Positions 35,009-45,096 of a stretch of 64,000 bases of DNA are shown piece after piece. The stretch lies in the NCBI RefSeq assembly GCF_028747205.1, contig NZ_CP112880.1, forward strand, positions 2,170,001 to 2,234,000, read 5' to 3'. The notes under the pieces are model-generated. The model did not search any database. It was given only the letters and a program-made list of their open reading frames with translations, and was not told the origin of the DNA. The DNA comes from Streptomyces sp. CA-278952 (lineage in GTDB: Bacteria; Actinomycetota; Actinomycetes; Streptomycetales; Streptomycetaceae). Each line of letters starts with the position of its first letter. Position 1 is the stretch's first letter. The position numbers and the translations under genes were made by a program.

Positions 35009-35881
35009 TTATCGGGCCGTCCGGGTGACATCTGCGGCCGGTCGGCCGATCAACTCCGTGGCCGTCACCGCGCGCAGTCCGCGGCGGCCGATCTCGGCGA
35101 GAAGCAGCGGCAGCGCGTCGACGGTGACCGGCCGGCCGAGGCTCAGCTCCACCACCGATCCGTTGCGCAGCTCCCCCGCGACCTTGCGGGTGACGGCGGC
35201 GACGCGGGTGGCCGCGTGGTCGAGCGACTCCACGTCGCAGCCGAGGACATGGGGGTAGCCGGCCCGCTGGGCGAGACGCTGGAGGAGCGGGGAGGCGTAC
35301 GCGGTGGGCGAGGGGCGGAACCAGGTGCCGATGGACCCGGTGAGCCGGCGCAGTCGCCGGGCGCACGCGGCGATCTCCTCGTACGCGGCACGTTCGTCCA
35401 GGGACGCGAGGTCGAGGTGGTGCTCGGTGTGGTTGCCGATCTCGTGCCCCCCGTCGAGGATCCGGCGGGCCAGGCCGGGGTGTTCGGCGAGCCAGGCGCC
35501 GACCGCGAGCACCGTGACGCGCGCCCCGGCCTGTTCGCACCGGGCGAGTGCGGCGTGGGCGAGGTCCGGGTCGCCGCGCCCGTCGAAGGTGAGGGCGACG
35601 CGGGGCCGGTCGCGGGGGCCGTGTGCGATCCGGAAGGGCATCCGGGGGAAGCGGTGCGGGGCGGGGGCGGCGGGGCGCGGGGTCGCGGTGGCGTGGGGGG
35701 CCGGGGCGCCGGAGGCAGCGGTGGCGGGGACTTCGCCGGGAGGAGGGGTGACGGCCGCGGGTCCGGCGGCTCCGCCCGGCCCGTCGCTCCGGGCGCATCC
35801 CGCGGCGAGGAGGGCGGCCAGCGCCCCGGCCCCCGCGCCCAGTGCGTTCCGGCGGCCCATCGGGGGCCTGTGTCCGTCCAT
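35009..35881 (-). CDS. Polysaccharide deacetylase family lipoprotein (NodB-like, variant motif 1)
   Basis: A 290-residue predicted lipoprotein: after GRRNALGAGAGALAALLAAGC the lipobox Cys lies near residue 29, followed by an Ala/Pro-rich linker. The NodB domain begins at ALTFDGRGDPDLAHAAL, where the usual TFDD is TFDG, so the first Asp is kept but the metal-ligand second Asp is replaced by Gly, with another Asp three residues on. Motif 2 is intact in type (GNHTEHHLDL, H-T-x-x-H) and motif 3 reads WFRPSPTAYAS. The fold is clear; whether it is an active metal-dependent deacetylase is uncertain. ATG at 35881 has a good GAGGTGG ribosome-binding site. Confidence 0.82.
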   Translation of the reverse strand: MDGHRPPMGRRNALGAGAGALAALLAAGCARSDGPGGAAGPAAVTPPPGEVPATAASGAPAPHATATPRPAAPAPHRFPRMPFRIAHGPRDRPRVALTFDGRGDPDLAHAALARCEQAGARVTVLAVGAWLAEHPGLARRILDGGHEIGNHTEHHLDLASLDERAAYEEIAACARRLRRLTGSIGTWFRPSPTAYASPLLQRLAQRAGYPHVLGCDVESLDHAATRVAAVTRKVAGELRNGSVVELSLGRPVTVDALPLLLAEIGRRGLRAVTATELIGRPAADVTRTAR

Positions 35882-36207
35882 GCCCGACCACCTCGCGTTC
35901 CACGGGTTCCCTCGGTTCCCGGGACACAGTAGAGGCGCGATGGGCGAAATGAGTTGATTGAGCAATTCATCAGATGATCAATGAATCATTCAGGCATTGC
36001 CATAAAGATGCACGGAATGCCAGGCGAGTGACCCAACACACCTGCGATTCAACCAGCGAATGCCCGTTTGTTCCATAAATATCCAGACAAGTCGCTTTGT
36101 CACCGGGGTCGCCCGTCTGCCATAGTCGGAGCCACGACCCCCATTGACCCGGGCACAGGTCGTTCACAAGCGGCCGTGGACTACACCCCCCATTTCACGG
36201 CCCCCGC

Positions 36208-36252
36208 CAGAAGCCCCCGCAGCGCCGCACCCCGGCCGACCGGGGGCTTCTG
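36208..36252 (-). terminator. Terminator of the RsbW-like gene
   Basis: Perfect 12-bp stem CAGAAGCCCCCG (36208-36219) with CGGGGGCTTCTG (36241-36252) and a 21-nt loop, 45 bp beyond the stop of the leftward ATP-binding gene. Confidence 0.7.
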
Positions 36253-36286
36253 CGCATCCGGCGCGACGACGCATCCGGCGCGACGA
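36253..36286. repeat. 17-bp perfect tandem repeat
   Basis: Two exact adjacent copies of CGCATCCGGCGCGACGA (36253-36269 and 36270-36286) between the RsbW-like stop and its terminator. Confidence 0.88.
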
Positions 36287-36297
36287 GGGCCGGGCGG

Positions 36298-36810
36298 TCA
36301 GCGGTCGGAGATGCGCATCTCGAACCAGGTGGTCTTGCCGCGCGGCAGCAGATCCACCCCCCAGCGGTCGGAGAGCTTGTCGACGAGGAAGAGCCCGCGG
36401 CCGCTGATGTCCATCTCCCGCACCGGCATCAGGCACGGCAGCCCACGCGAGGGGTCGCGCACCTCGATCCGGATCCAGCCCCGGCGGCGGACCATCCGTA
36501 ACCCGAAGGCCCGGGCCCCGGTGTGGCGCACCGCGTTCCCCACGAGCTCGGAGACGAGGAGCACCGCGTACTCGGCGGTCTGGGCCGAGAGGCCCCACTG
36601 GCGGAGCACGACGCAGGAAGTGATGCGCCGGGCCGTCGCCGCCGACTCCGGTAGGGACGGCAGCCGCACCTCCCCCTCGGTCGGATTTCCGAACAACTCC
36701 AGCGCTTTGAACGCCTGTTCGTCATCCATGGTCGACGTCCAGCGTGCCGCGGTCGCGCTGCTGCGCGGTCGCGGCTGATCCACACCCTCCAGGCCCGCCA
36801 TGCCCACCAT
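36298..36810 (-). CDS. RsbW-like HATPase (serine kinase / anti-sigma type) regulator
   Basis: A protein of about 170 residues with a HATPase_c_2 domain. The N box is ELVGNAVRHTGAR, then VEVRDPSRGLP (G1-like) and GRGLFLVDKLSDRWGV (G2-like), ending RGKTTWFEMRISDR. Streptomyces have dozens of such small ATPases, many without a known partner; they resemble RsbW/SpoIIAB kinases that control sigma-factor antagonists. No sigma or anti-anti-sigma gene is adjacent. The start is uncertain: ATG codons lie at 36825, 36813, 36810, 36801 and 36729; I chose the one giving the MVGMAGLEG beginning common to relatives. Confidence 0.78.
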   Translation of the reverse strand: MVGMAGLEGVDQPRPRSSATAARWTSTMDDEQAFKALELFGNPTEGEVRLPSLPESAATARRITSCVVLRQWGLSAQTAEYAVLLVSELVGNAVRHTGARAFGLRMVRRRGWIRIEVRDPSRGLPCLMPVREMDISGRGLFLVDKLSDRWGVDLLPRGKTTWFEMRISDR

Positions 36811-36986
36811 CATGGCCGCACGCATCGCCCCCCGGGGCCGTTCCGGAGGAATCCGCACCCCGGAACAGCCCATGACACAGAAGGCATTTGGCATATGCCT
36901 CTGGCAGAACAGTTCCGCGAACGGCCCCTCTGAGCTGCGGTGATGCCCTTCCCGACGAGGGCTGCCCGGCCAAGGACAGCTCCGGG

Positions 36987-37018
36987 CCTTAAGGTTGCCT
37001 TAAGGTCCGGATAATCCG
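36987..37018. promoter_or_regulatory. Cluster of dyads with CCTTAAGG palindromes
   Basis: Two identical 8-bp palindromes CCTTAAGG (36987-36994 and 36998-37005), 3 bp apart, followed at once by CGGAT-A-ATCCG (37008-37018). AT-containing palindromes are rare in this genome. The site lies about 70 bp past the enoyl-CoA hydratase stop and about 180 bp before the RsbW-like start, so it may be an operator of the latter or a terminator of the former. Confidence 0.5.
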
Positions 37019-37088
37019 CTCTGACGGATGAACTCCCCGCGCGAGGCCCACCCGAGGCGACTACCGGGCCACCCGTCCTGACTACCGG

Positions 37089-37856
37089 TCAGACGAACGT
37101 GGCCTTCCCCGGGCCCTCCTCGACGAAGCTGCGCATGCCCCGCTCGCGGTCCTCGGTGGCGAACAGACCGGAGAACCAGTTCCGCTCGATCGTGAGCCCG
37201 GTGTCGATGTCCGTCTCCAGCCCGGCGTCGATCGACTCCTTGGCCGCGCGCAGGGCCAGCGCGGGCCCCTTGGCCAGCTTGGCGGCCCAGGCGTGCGCCT
37301 GCTCGTGGACCTCGGCGGCCGGGACCACCCGGTCGACCAGACCCAGCGTCAGCGCTTCCTCGGCCTTGACCATGCGGCCGGTGAAGATGAGGTCCTTGGC
37401 CCGGGAGGGGCCGATCAGCCGGGCGAGCCGCTGCGTGCCGCCCGCGCCCGGGATCAGGCCGAGGAGGATCTCCGGCTGGCCGAGCCTGGCGTCGTCCGCG
37501 GCGATCCGGAAGTCGGCGCAGAGCGCCAGTTCGCAGCCGCCGCCGAGCGCGTAGCCGGTGACGGCGGCCACGACCGGCTTGGGGATGCGGGCGACGGCGG
37601 TGAAGGCGTCCTGGAGGCCCTTGGAGCGGAGGACCATCGCCGTGTGGTCCATCGCCTGCATCTCCTTGATGTCCGCGCCCGCCGCGAACACCTTCTCGCC
37701 GCCGTAGAGGATCACCGACCGCACGTCCTCGCGCCGGGTCGCCTCCTCGGCCAGCTCCCGCAGCCGGTCCTGGATCGCCACGTCCAGGGCGTTCATGGGC
37801 GGCCGGTCCAGGAGGATCGTGCCGACGCCGTCGCATACTTCGAGGGTCACAGTCAT
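37089..37856 (-). CDS. Enoyl-CoA hydratase/isomerase (crotonase family)
   Basis: A 255-residue crotonase that probably hydrates trans-2-enoyl-CoA in fatty-acid or amino-acid breakdown. The oxyanion-hole and catalytic segments are visible: AAGADIKEMQ, TGYALGGGCELALCADF with the first catalytic Glu, and ARLGQPEILLGLIPGAGGTQ with the second. Length and order are those of short-chain enoyl-CoA hydratases. It is a single leftward gene; the acyl-chain specificity cannot be read from sequence. Confidence 0.92.
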   Translation of the reverse strand: MTVTLEVCDGVGTILLDRPPMNALDVAIQDRLRELAEEATRREDVRSVILYGGEKVFAAGADIKEMQAMDHTAMVLRSKGLQDAFTAVARIPKPVVAAVTGYALGGGCELALCADFRIAADDARLGQPEILLGLIPGAGGTQRLARLIGPSRAKDLIFTGRMVKAEEALTLGLVDRVVPAAEVHEQAHAWAAKLAKGPALALRAAKESIDAGLETDIDTGLTIERNWFSGLFATEDRERGMRSFVEEGPGKATFV

Positions 37857-37883
37857 GGAGGCAGGTTAGACCCACCGGAAATG

Positions 37884-37922
37884 GGCGGGCCCGGTGCCGT
37901 TGGTCACAGCACCGGGCCCGCC
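37884..37922 (-). terminator. Terminator of the first L,D-transpeptidase gene
   Basis: Perfect 14-bp stem (37884-37897 and 37909-37922) with an 11-nt loop, 29 bp beyond the transpeptidase stop and upstream of the enoyl-CoA hydratase start. Confidence 0.78.
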
Positions 37923-37951
37923 GGGTCGGTCGGGGAGCGGAAGGGAAGGGG

Positions 37952-39199
37952 CTACTTCTTCCACTCCTCCCAGTCCATGTTCCAGCCGTTGAGGCCGTTG
38001 TCGGGCTGGATGGTCTTGTCGTGGGAGTTCTTCACGATGACCACGTCGCCGATCAGCGACTTGTCGTAGAACCAGGCCGCCGGCGTCTGGTTGTCGTAGC
38101 CGCCGCGCACGTCCCGCAGCCCGACGCAGCCGTGGCTGGTGTTGCTGTTGCCGAAGATGGAGGAGGCGCCCCAGTAGTTGCCGTGCAGGAAGGTGCCCGA
38201 CGTGGACAGCCGCATGGCGTGCGGCACGTCCTTGATGTCGTACTCGCCGCCGAAGCCGACGGTGTCGCCGTTCATCCGGGTCACCTTGAGCTTCTCGCTG
38301 ATGACCATCTGACCGTTGTACGTGGTCGTCGCCGGGGCGCCCGCGGAGATCGGAATGTCCTTGATCTGCTTGCCGTCGCGGACCACCTTCATCCGCTTCG
38401 CGCGAGCGTCGACGGTGGAGACCTGGCTGCGGCCGATGGTGAACGACACCTTCTTGGCCTGCTTGCCGTAGACGCCCGGCCGGCCCTCGACGCCGTCGAG
38501 GTTGAGGTCGACGGTCACCTTGGTGCCCGCCGCCCAGTACTTCTCCGGGCGGAAGTCGAGGCGGTCGTTGCCGAACCAGTGGCCCTCGATCTCGACGGCC
38601 GGCTCGGCCGTCACCTTGATCGCCCGCTCCACCGCGTCGGGGTCGGTGATGCCCCGGGTGAAGTTGATGGAGACCGGCATGCCGACCCCGACGGTCGACC
38701 CGTCCTCCGGCGTGTAGTGCCCGATGAAGGTGTTCGCCGGGACGAGCGTGGTGAAGGTGGTGTCCTTCGCCGACTCACGTCCCTCCGCGTCCTTCGCCAC
38801 CGCGTGCACCGCGTACTTCGTGGCGGCGGCGAGGTGCCGCTCGGGCGTCCAGCTCGCGCCGTCGGCCGCGATCTCGCCCTCGATCTCGTTGCCCTTGGGG
38901 TCGGAGACCTTCACCGTGGTCAGCTTGCCCTGCGTGGCGCCGATCTTCAGCGCGCCGCTGGTCGCCACGGACTCCGCACCGTCCTTGGGCGCGATGGTCA
39001 CCACCGCCTGCGAGGCGGTCGTGTCCTCCTTCTTCGCGCTGCCCGCCGGCCCCTTCGTGTCCCCCGCGCCGGTGCCACTGCCGCCGCACGCCGTCACCAG
39101 CAACAGCAGCGCTCCCAGAACCAGGGCCAGAAGCCCCGGCCCGCCGCGCCGCTTCCCGCTCGCCCCGGCCGATGCCCCCGATATCGGCTGCCCGTTCAC
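37952..39199 (-). CDS. L,D-transpeptidase lipoprotein (YkuD family), copy 1
   Basis: A 415-residue lipoprotein with GTG start, a membrane segment and lipobox LVTAC. An Ig-like domain pair (about 55-250; TTFTTLVPANTFIGHYTPED, GHWFGNDRLDFRPEKYW) precedes the YkuD catalytic domain. Catalytic residues are in TSGTFLHGNYWG and NTSHGCVGLRD (nucleophile Cys). The enzyme cross-links peptidoglycan stem peptides 3-3 outside the membrane, like mycobacterial LdtMt2. It is followed by a terminator and preceded by a close paralogue with the same architecture. The C-terminus ends with a Trp-rich motif (NGWNMDWEEWKK) shared with the paralogue. Confidence 0.92.
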   Translation of the reverse strand: MNGQPISGASAGASGKRRGGPGLLALVLGALLLLVTACGGSGTGAGDTKGPAGSAKKEDTTASQAVVTIAPKDGAESVATSGALKIGATQGKLTTVKVSDPKGNEIEGEIAADGASWTPERHLAAATKYAVHAVAKDAEGRESAKDTTFTTLVPANTFIGHYTPEDGSTVGVGMPVSINFTRGITDPDAVERAIKVTAEPAVEIEGHWFGNDRLDFRPEKYWAAGTKVTVDLNLDGVEGRPGVYGKQAKKVSFTIGRSQVSTVDARAKRMKVVRDGKQIKDIPISAGAPATTTYNGQMVISEKLKVTRMNGDTVGFGGEYDIKDVPHAMRLSTSGTFLHGNYWGASSIFGNSNTSHGCVGLRDVRGGYDNQTPAAWFYDKSLIGDVVIVKNSHDKTIQPDNGLNGWNMDWEEWKK

Positions 39200-39415
39200 T
39201 GTGGTCGTCTCCCCTCGCAGGGCCCGGCTCCCGCCAAGGCCCGCACCCCCGCGCGCCGAACATGCGCGCCGCCGCAAGATAATCACATCGCGAGCGGGGT
39301 GAACTCCCTCCGGAATGTCACCGTTCCGTACCAGTGGTCCGGGGAGCTGTGCAGGTGGCGCGGGGTGCCGGGGCGGAGCGGCGGGGTGCGGGCGGAACGC
39401 GACGGGTCCGGGGGC

Positions 39416-40657
39416 TCACCGCAGGGCGGAGCCGGCCTTCCACTTCTTCCAGCCGAGGTTCCAGCCGCTGAGCCCGTTGTCCGGTGCGACCTTCTTGTCC
39501 TTCGAGTTGACCACCTCGACCACGTCGCCGATCAGGGTCCGGTCGAAGAACCAGCCGCCGGGCGTGGAGCCGCTGCCGCCCTTGGCGTCGCGCAGCCCGA
39601 CGCAGCCGTGGCTGACGTTCTCCTCGCCGAAGACGGACTCGTCGGCCCAGTAGTTGCCGTGCAGGAAGGTGCCGGACTCGGTGAGCCGGATCGCGTGCGG
39701 CACGTCCTTGATGTCGTACTCACCCCTGCCCTTCTTGTCCGTGAAGCCGACCGTGGCCCCGTTCATCCGGGTCACCTCGTGCATCTCGGTGACCACCATC
39801 TTCCCGTTGTACGTCGTCGTCTTCGGCGCCCCCGCGGTGATCGGGACCGTGTCCACGAGCTCGCCGTCCCGGCGCACCTCCATGGTCTTCTCCTCCGCGT
39901 CGACCAGGGAGACCTGGGAGCGGCCGACCGTGAAGACGACTCTCTTGTCCTGGCTGCCGTAGACCCCCGGGGCCCCCTCGACGTCGCGCAGCCCGATGTC
40001 GACGGTGACCTCGGTGCCCGGCTTCCAGTACGTCTTGGGGCGGAAGTCGAGCCGGTCCTTGCCGAACCAGTGGCCGGCGACCTCCACCACCGGGTCGGAC
40101 GTCACCCGGATGGCCTTCTCCACCGCGGCCCGGTCGGCGATCGGGCGGTTGAAGGAGAAGGAGACGATCATGCCGGTGCCGACGGTGGAGCGGTTCTCCG
40201 GTTTGAAGTACCCGATGAAGCGGTGCTCGGGGACGAGCGTGGTGAACGTGGAGTGCCGGGCGGAGCGGCGGCCCGCCCCGTCCACGGCCACCGCGTCGAT
40301 GCTGTACTTCGCCGCGAGGGCGAGCCGTCCCGCGGCCCGCTCCGGCTTCCAGGACCTCCCGTCGTCGGTGATGCGCCCGGCCACCGTCTGCTGCTGCGCG
40401 TCCTCGATCCGCATGACCTTCACGCTCTCCAGCCGCCCGTCGGGGACCTTCACCGCGATGCGGGTCTCCTCGTCGACGTCCTCGGCGCCGTCCTCGGGGA
40501 AGACGCTGATCGCGTCGCCGGAGGATCGCGCCTTGCCGTTGAACACGGCGTCCCGGGCTTCGGTGCAGCCGGTCAGAAGGGCCAGCACGGTCAGCAGTCC
40601 TGCCCATGTCAGCACGGCGGCCGAGCCGGCCCGTGCGCTCTTCGCTGTCTGGTTCAC
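39416..40657 (-). CDS. L,D-transpeptidase lipoprotein (YkuD family), copy 2
   Basis: A 413-residue paralogue of the downstream gene. Lipobox LLTGC near residue 31, Ig-like domains (FTTLVPEHRFIGYFKPEN, GHWFGKDRLDFRPKTYW) and a YkuD domain with SGTFLHGNYWA and NVSHGCVGLRD carrying the nucleophile Cys. The C-terminal Trp motif LSGWNLGWKKWKAG is conserved. The 216-bp gap to the second copy contains no clear terminator in the region I checked. Both copies look functional, so they may be expressed under different conditions. It is divergent from glgX by 152 bp. Confidence 0.92.
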   Translation of the reverse strand: MNQTAKSARAGSAAVLTWAGLLTVLALLTGCTEARDAVFNGKARSSGDAISVFPEDGAEDVDEETRIAVKVPDGRLESVKVMRIEDAQQQTVAGRITDDGRSWKPERAAGRLALAAKYSIDAVAVDGAGRRSARHSTFTTLVPEHRFIGYFKPENRSTVGTGMIVSFSFNRPIADRAAVEKAIRVTSDPVVEVAGHWFGKDRLDFRPKTYWKPGTEVTVDIGLRDVEGAPGVYGSQDKRVVFTVGRSQVSLVDAEEKTMEVRRDGELVDTVPITAGAPKTTTYNGKMVVTEMHEVTRMNGATVGFTDKKGRGEYDIKDVPHAIRLTESGTFLHGNYWADESVFGEENVSHGCVGLRDAKGGSGSTPGGWFFDRTLIGDVVEVVNSKDKKVAPDNGLSGWNLGWKKWKAGSALR

Positions 40658-40809
40658 GCTCCCCCCAACGACAAGGGCCGGTCGGGGGAAACGTGAGTGC
40701 GGGCCGTCCGGTGGGCAGAACAGAGGGGAGGACTACCCGAAGAGGCCGTGGCCGGGACGCCGCGCGCCCCTCGCAGGTGCCCGTCCCACGAGCCGCGGGA
40801 GGCGACACG

Positions 40810-43068
<2,259 letters not shown>

Positions 43069-43082
43069 GGGGAGGGCCCGGA

Positions 43083-43733
43083 TCAGCCGAGGATGCCCCG
43101 GTCGTAGCCGACGGCGACGGCCGCGGCCCGGTCCTTGGCGCCCAGCTTGGCGAAGATGTGGGTGAGGTGGGTCTTCACGGTCGCCTCGCTGATGAACAGC
43201 TCGGCGGCGATCTCCCGGTTGGTGGTGCCCCGCGCCACCAGGACCAGCACCTCGCGCTCGCGGGCCGACAGGGAGGCCCCGGCGGGGTCGGCGGGGGTGC
43301 GGACCCGGGTCATCAGCCGGGAGGCGACGGCGGGCGACAGGACACCGCGCCCGTCGGCGGCGGCCCGGACGGCCGCGAACAGCTCCTCGCGCGGGGCGTC
43401 CTTGAGGAGGTAGCCGGTCGCGCCCGCCTCGATCGCGGGCAGGGTGTCGGAGTCGGTGTCGTACGTGGTCAGCACCAGGACCTTCGAGCGGGCGCCGCGC
43501 CGGGTCAGCTCCGCGATGGCCGCCACTCCCCCGCCGCCGGGCATCCTCAGGTCCATCAGGACGACGTCGGGGTCGAGGCGCTCGACGACCGCGAGGGCGT
43601 CCACGCCGTTCGCCGCCTCGCCGAGGACCTCGAATCCGGGTGCGGCGGCGAACATGCCCCGCAGCCCGTCCCGGACGACCGGGTGGTCATCGACGACGAC
43701 GAGGCTGATGCTGCGGGCGGTGGTCTCGGTCAT
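43083..43733 (-). CDS. NarL/LuxR-type response regulator
   Basis: A 216-residue response regulator. The receiver has the acidic pair in LVVVDDHPVVRDGL, the phospho-acceptor Asp in DVVLMDLRMPG, and Thr/Lys in VLTTYDTDS and GYLLKDAPREE. The GerE helix-turn-helix is LSAREREVLVLVARGTTNRE ... SEATVKTHLTHIFAKL. Its ATG overlaps the stop of the histidine kinase gene (ATGA at 43730-43733), so the two form one system. The likely target is the upstream ABC-2 transporter, as usual for such gene sets. Confidence 0.93.
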   Translation of the reverse strand: MTETTARSISLVVVDDHPVVRDGLRGMFAAAPGFEVLGEAANGVDALAVVERLDPDVVLMDLRMPGGGGVAAIAELTRRGARSKVLVLTTYDTDSDTLPAIEAGATGYLLKDAPREELFAAVRAAADGRGVLSPAVASRLMTRVRTPADPAGASLSAREREVLVLVARGTTNREIAAELFISEATVKTHLTHIFAKLGAKDRAAAVAVGYDRGILG

Positions 43734-45082
43734 GACCGCACCGTACGGCGAGCCGCCGGAGGTGTCCGGCCAGGGGCCGCCGCGGTGCTGTTCACGGGGT
43801 GCCTGACCAGGGGGACCCTGGCCGAAACCGCCGTGCCGCCGCCCGGTTCCGACTCCACCTCGACCGCGCCCGCGATCCGCTCGGCGCGAGCCCGCATCCC
43901 GCCGAGGCCGAAGCCGCCGGTGCGGTCGGCCGGAGTGGCGGCGGCGAGGTCGAAGCCGCGCCCGTCGTCCCGTACGTCCAGGGTCAGTTCGTCGTCCATG
44001 AAGGACAGCGTCACCCCGACCCGGGAGGCTCCGGAGTGCCGCCCGGCGTTGGCGAGGGCCTCGCCCGCGATGCGCAGCAGGGTGGCGGCGATCTCGTCGT
44101 GGACCGGTTCGACGGTGCCGGTGACGGTGAAGTCGGACCGTACGCGGTGCTGTTCGGCCCAGTCGGCGACGGTCTTCTTCAGCGCTCCGGCCAACTCGTC
44201 GTGCTCCAGGGCGACGGGGGCGAGGTTGTGCACGGAGCGGCGGGCCTCGCCGAGGCTGTGACGGGCGAGCGCGGCGGCCCGCTCCAGGTGGCCGCGGGCG
44301 GTTGCCGGATCGCGGTCCGTCAGGGAGGTGACGACCTGGAGCTGGGCGATGATCCCGGTGAGCCCCTGGGCGAGGGTGTCGTGGATCTCGGCGGCGAGCC
44401 GCCGCCGCTCGTCGTCGACCCCGGCCTCCCGGGCCTGGACGAGGAGTTGGGCGTGCAGGGCCGCGTTCTCCGCCATGGCCTCCTCCAGCCGGAGGTTGGT
44501 GCGCTCCAGCTCGGCGATGGTCTCGACCTGGATCCGGGCCTTCTCCTCCTCCCGCATCCCGACGTACCAGAAGAAGAGGGCGAGGGTGGCGTTGACGATG
44601 TAGAGCACGCAGAAGGCGACCCAGTTCAGCAACGAGGCGGGCGGCAGTCCCCCGCTCTGCGAACCGGCCAGGGTGACGGCGGTGGTGAGCAGCCCGACGC
44701 GGACGAAGCGCTTCGGCAGCAGAGGCTCGACGTCGAAGTAGTTGAGCGCCGCGTAGATCGCGAAGAAGGGGTTGAGCCAGGACAGCCCGAAGGCCAGGAT
44801 GGTCCGGGCCCCGTAGTAGGCCACCCCGGCCGGGGCGCCCGGAGCGGTACGCGGGCGGGCCCGGCCCCACCAGAGCTGGAGCCCGTACGCAGCGACGGCC
44901 AGGGCGCCGGCCACGTACATCTCGGCACGGGTCATGATCAGGTCGGCGGCGACGGCCCCGACGAGGACGGACAGGGTGAGGACGGCGTGGGGGCCGTACC
45001 GGTAGAACTGCTCCCAGCGGTCCTCTATGGTGCGGGGCCCTGTCGCACCCGACGGGTACGAGGAGCGGGGCGGCAACGTCAT
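43730..45082 (-). CDS. Membrane sensor histidine kinase (NarL-partner type, HisKA_3)
   Basis: About 450 residues. Five or six membrane segments lie between about 33 and 175, then a coiled-coil linker (REEEKARIQVETIAELERTN), the dimerisation/phosphorylation motif DDERRRLAAEIHDTLAQG with His234, and a HATPase domain with ALANAGRHSGAS and DVRDDGRGFDL ... GGFGLGGMRARAE. GTG at 45100 would overlap the transporter stop (GTGA) and is the alternative start. The absence of a large outside domain suggests it senses a membrane signal or works with the adjacent transporter, as in drug-sensing LiaFSR- or DesK-like systems. Confidence 0.9.
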   Translation of the reverse strand: MTLPPRSSYPSGATGPRTIEDRWEQFYRYGPHAVLTLSVLVGAVAADLIMTRAEMYVAGALAVAAYGLQLWWGRARPRTAPGAPAGVAYYGARTILAFGLSWLNPFFAIYAALNYFDVEPLLPKRFVRVGLLTTAVTLAGSQSGGLPPASLLNWVAFCVLYIVNATLALFFWYVGMREEEKARIQVETIAELERTNLRLEEAMAENAALHAQLLVQAREAGVDDERRRLAAEIHDTLAQGLTGIIAQLQVVTSLTDRDPATARGHLERAAALARHSLGEARRSVHNLAPVALEHDELAGALKKTVADWAEQHRVRSDFTVTGTVEPVHDEIAATLLRIAGEALANAGRHSGASRVGVTLSFMDDELTLDVRDDGRGFDLAAATPADRTGGFGLGGMRARAERIAGAVEVESEPGGGTAVSARVPLVRHPVNSTAAAPGRTPPAARRTVRS

Positions 45083-45096
45083 TCCGGCAGTCTCCG

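Larger units (their letters stand above)
35882..36297. promoter_or_regulatory. AT-rich intergenic region upstream of the deacetylase
   Basis: About 415 bp without a supported gene. From about 35935 to 36110 the G+C content falls visibly towards half, in a region otherwise above 70 percent, with short dyads such as TGAATCATTCA near 35983. It should contain the deacetylase promoter. The 65-codon antisense frame at 35970-36167 is not typical protein. The right end holds a terminator and a 17-bp tandem repeat. Confidence 0.5.

Noticed and set aside
35970..36167. 65-codon antisense frame in the AT-rich patch
   Set aside because: Odd composition (Trp/Cys-rich), no clear ribosome-binding site and no recognisable family. 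It cannot be excluded as a small protein but is not supported.
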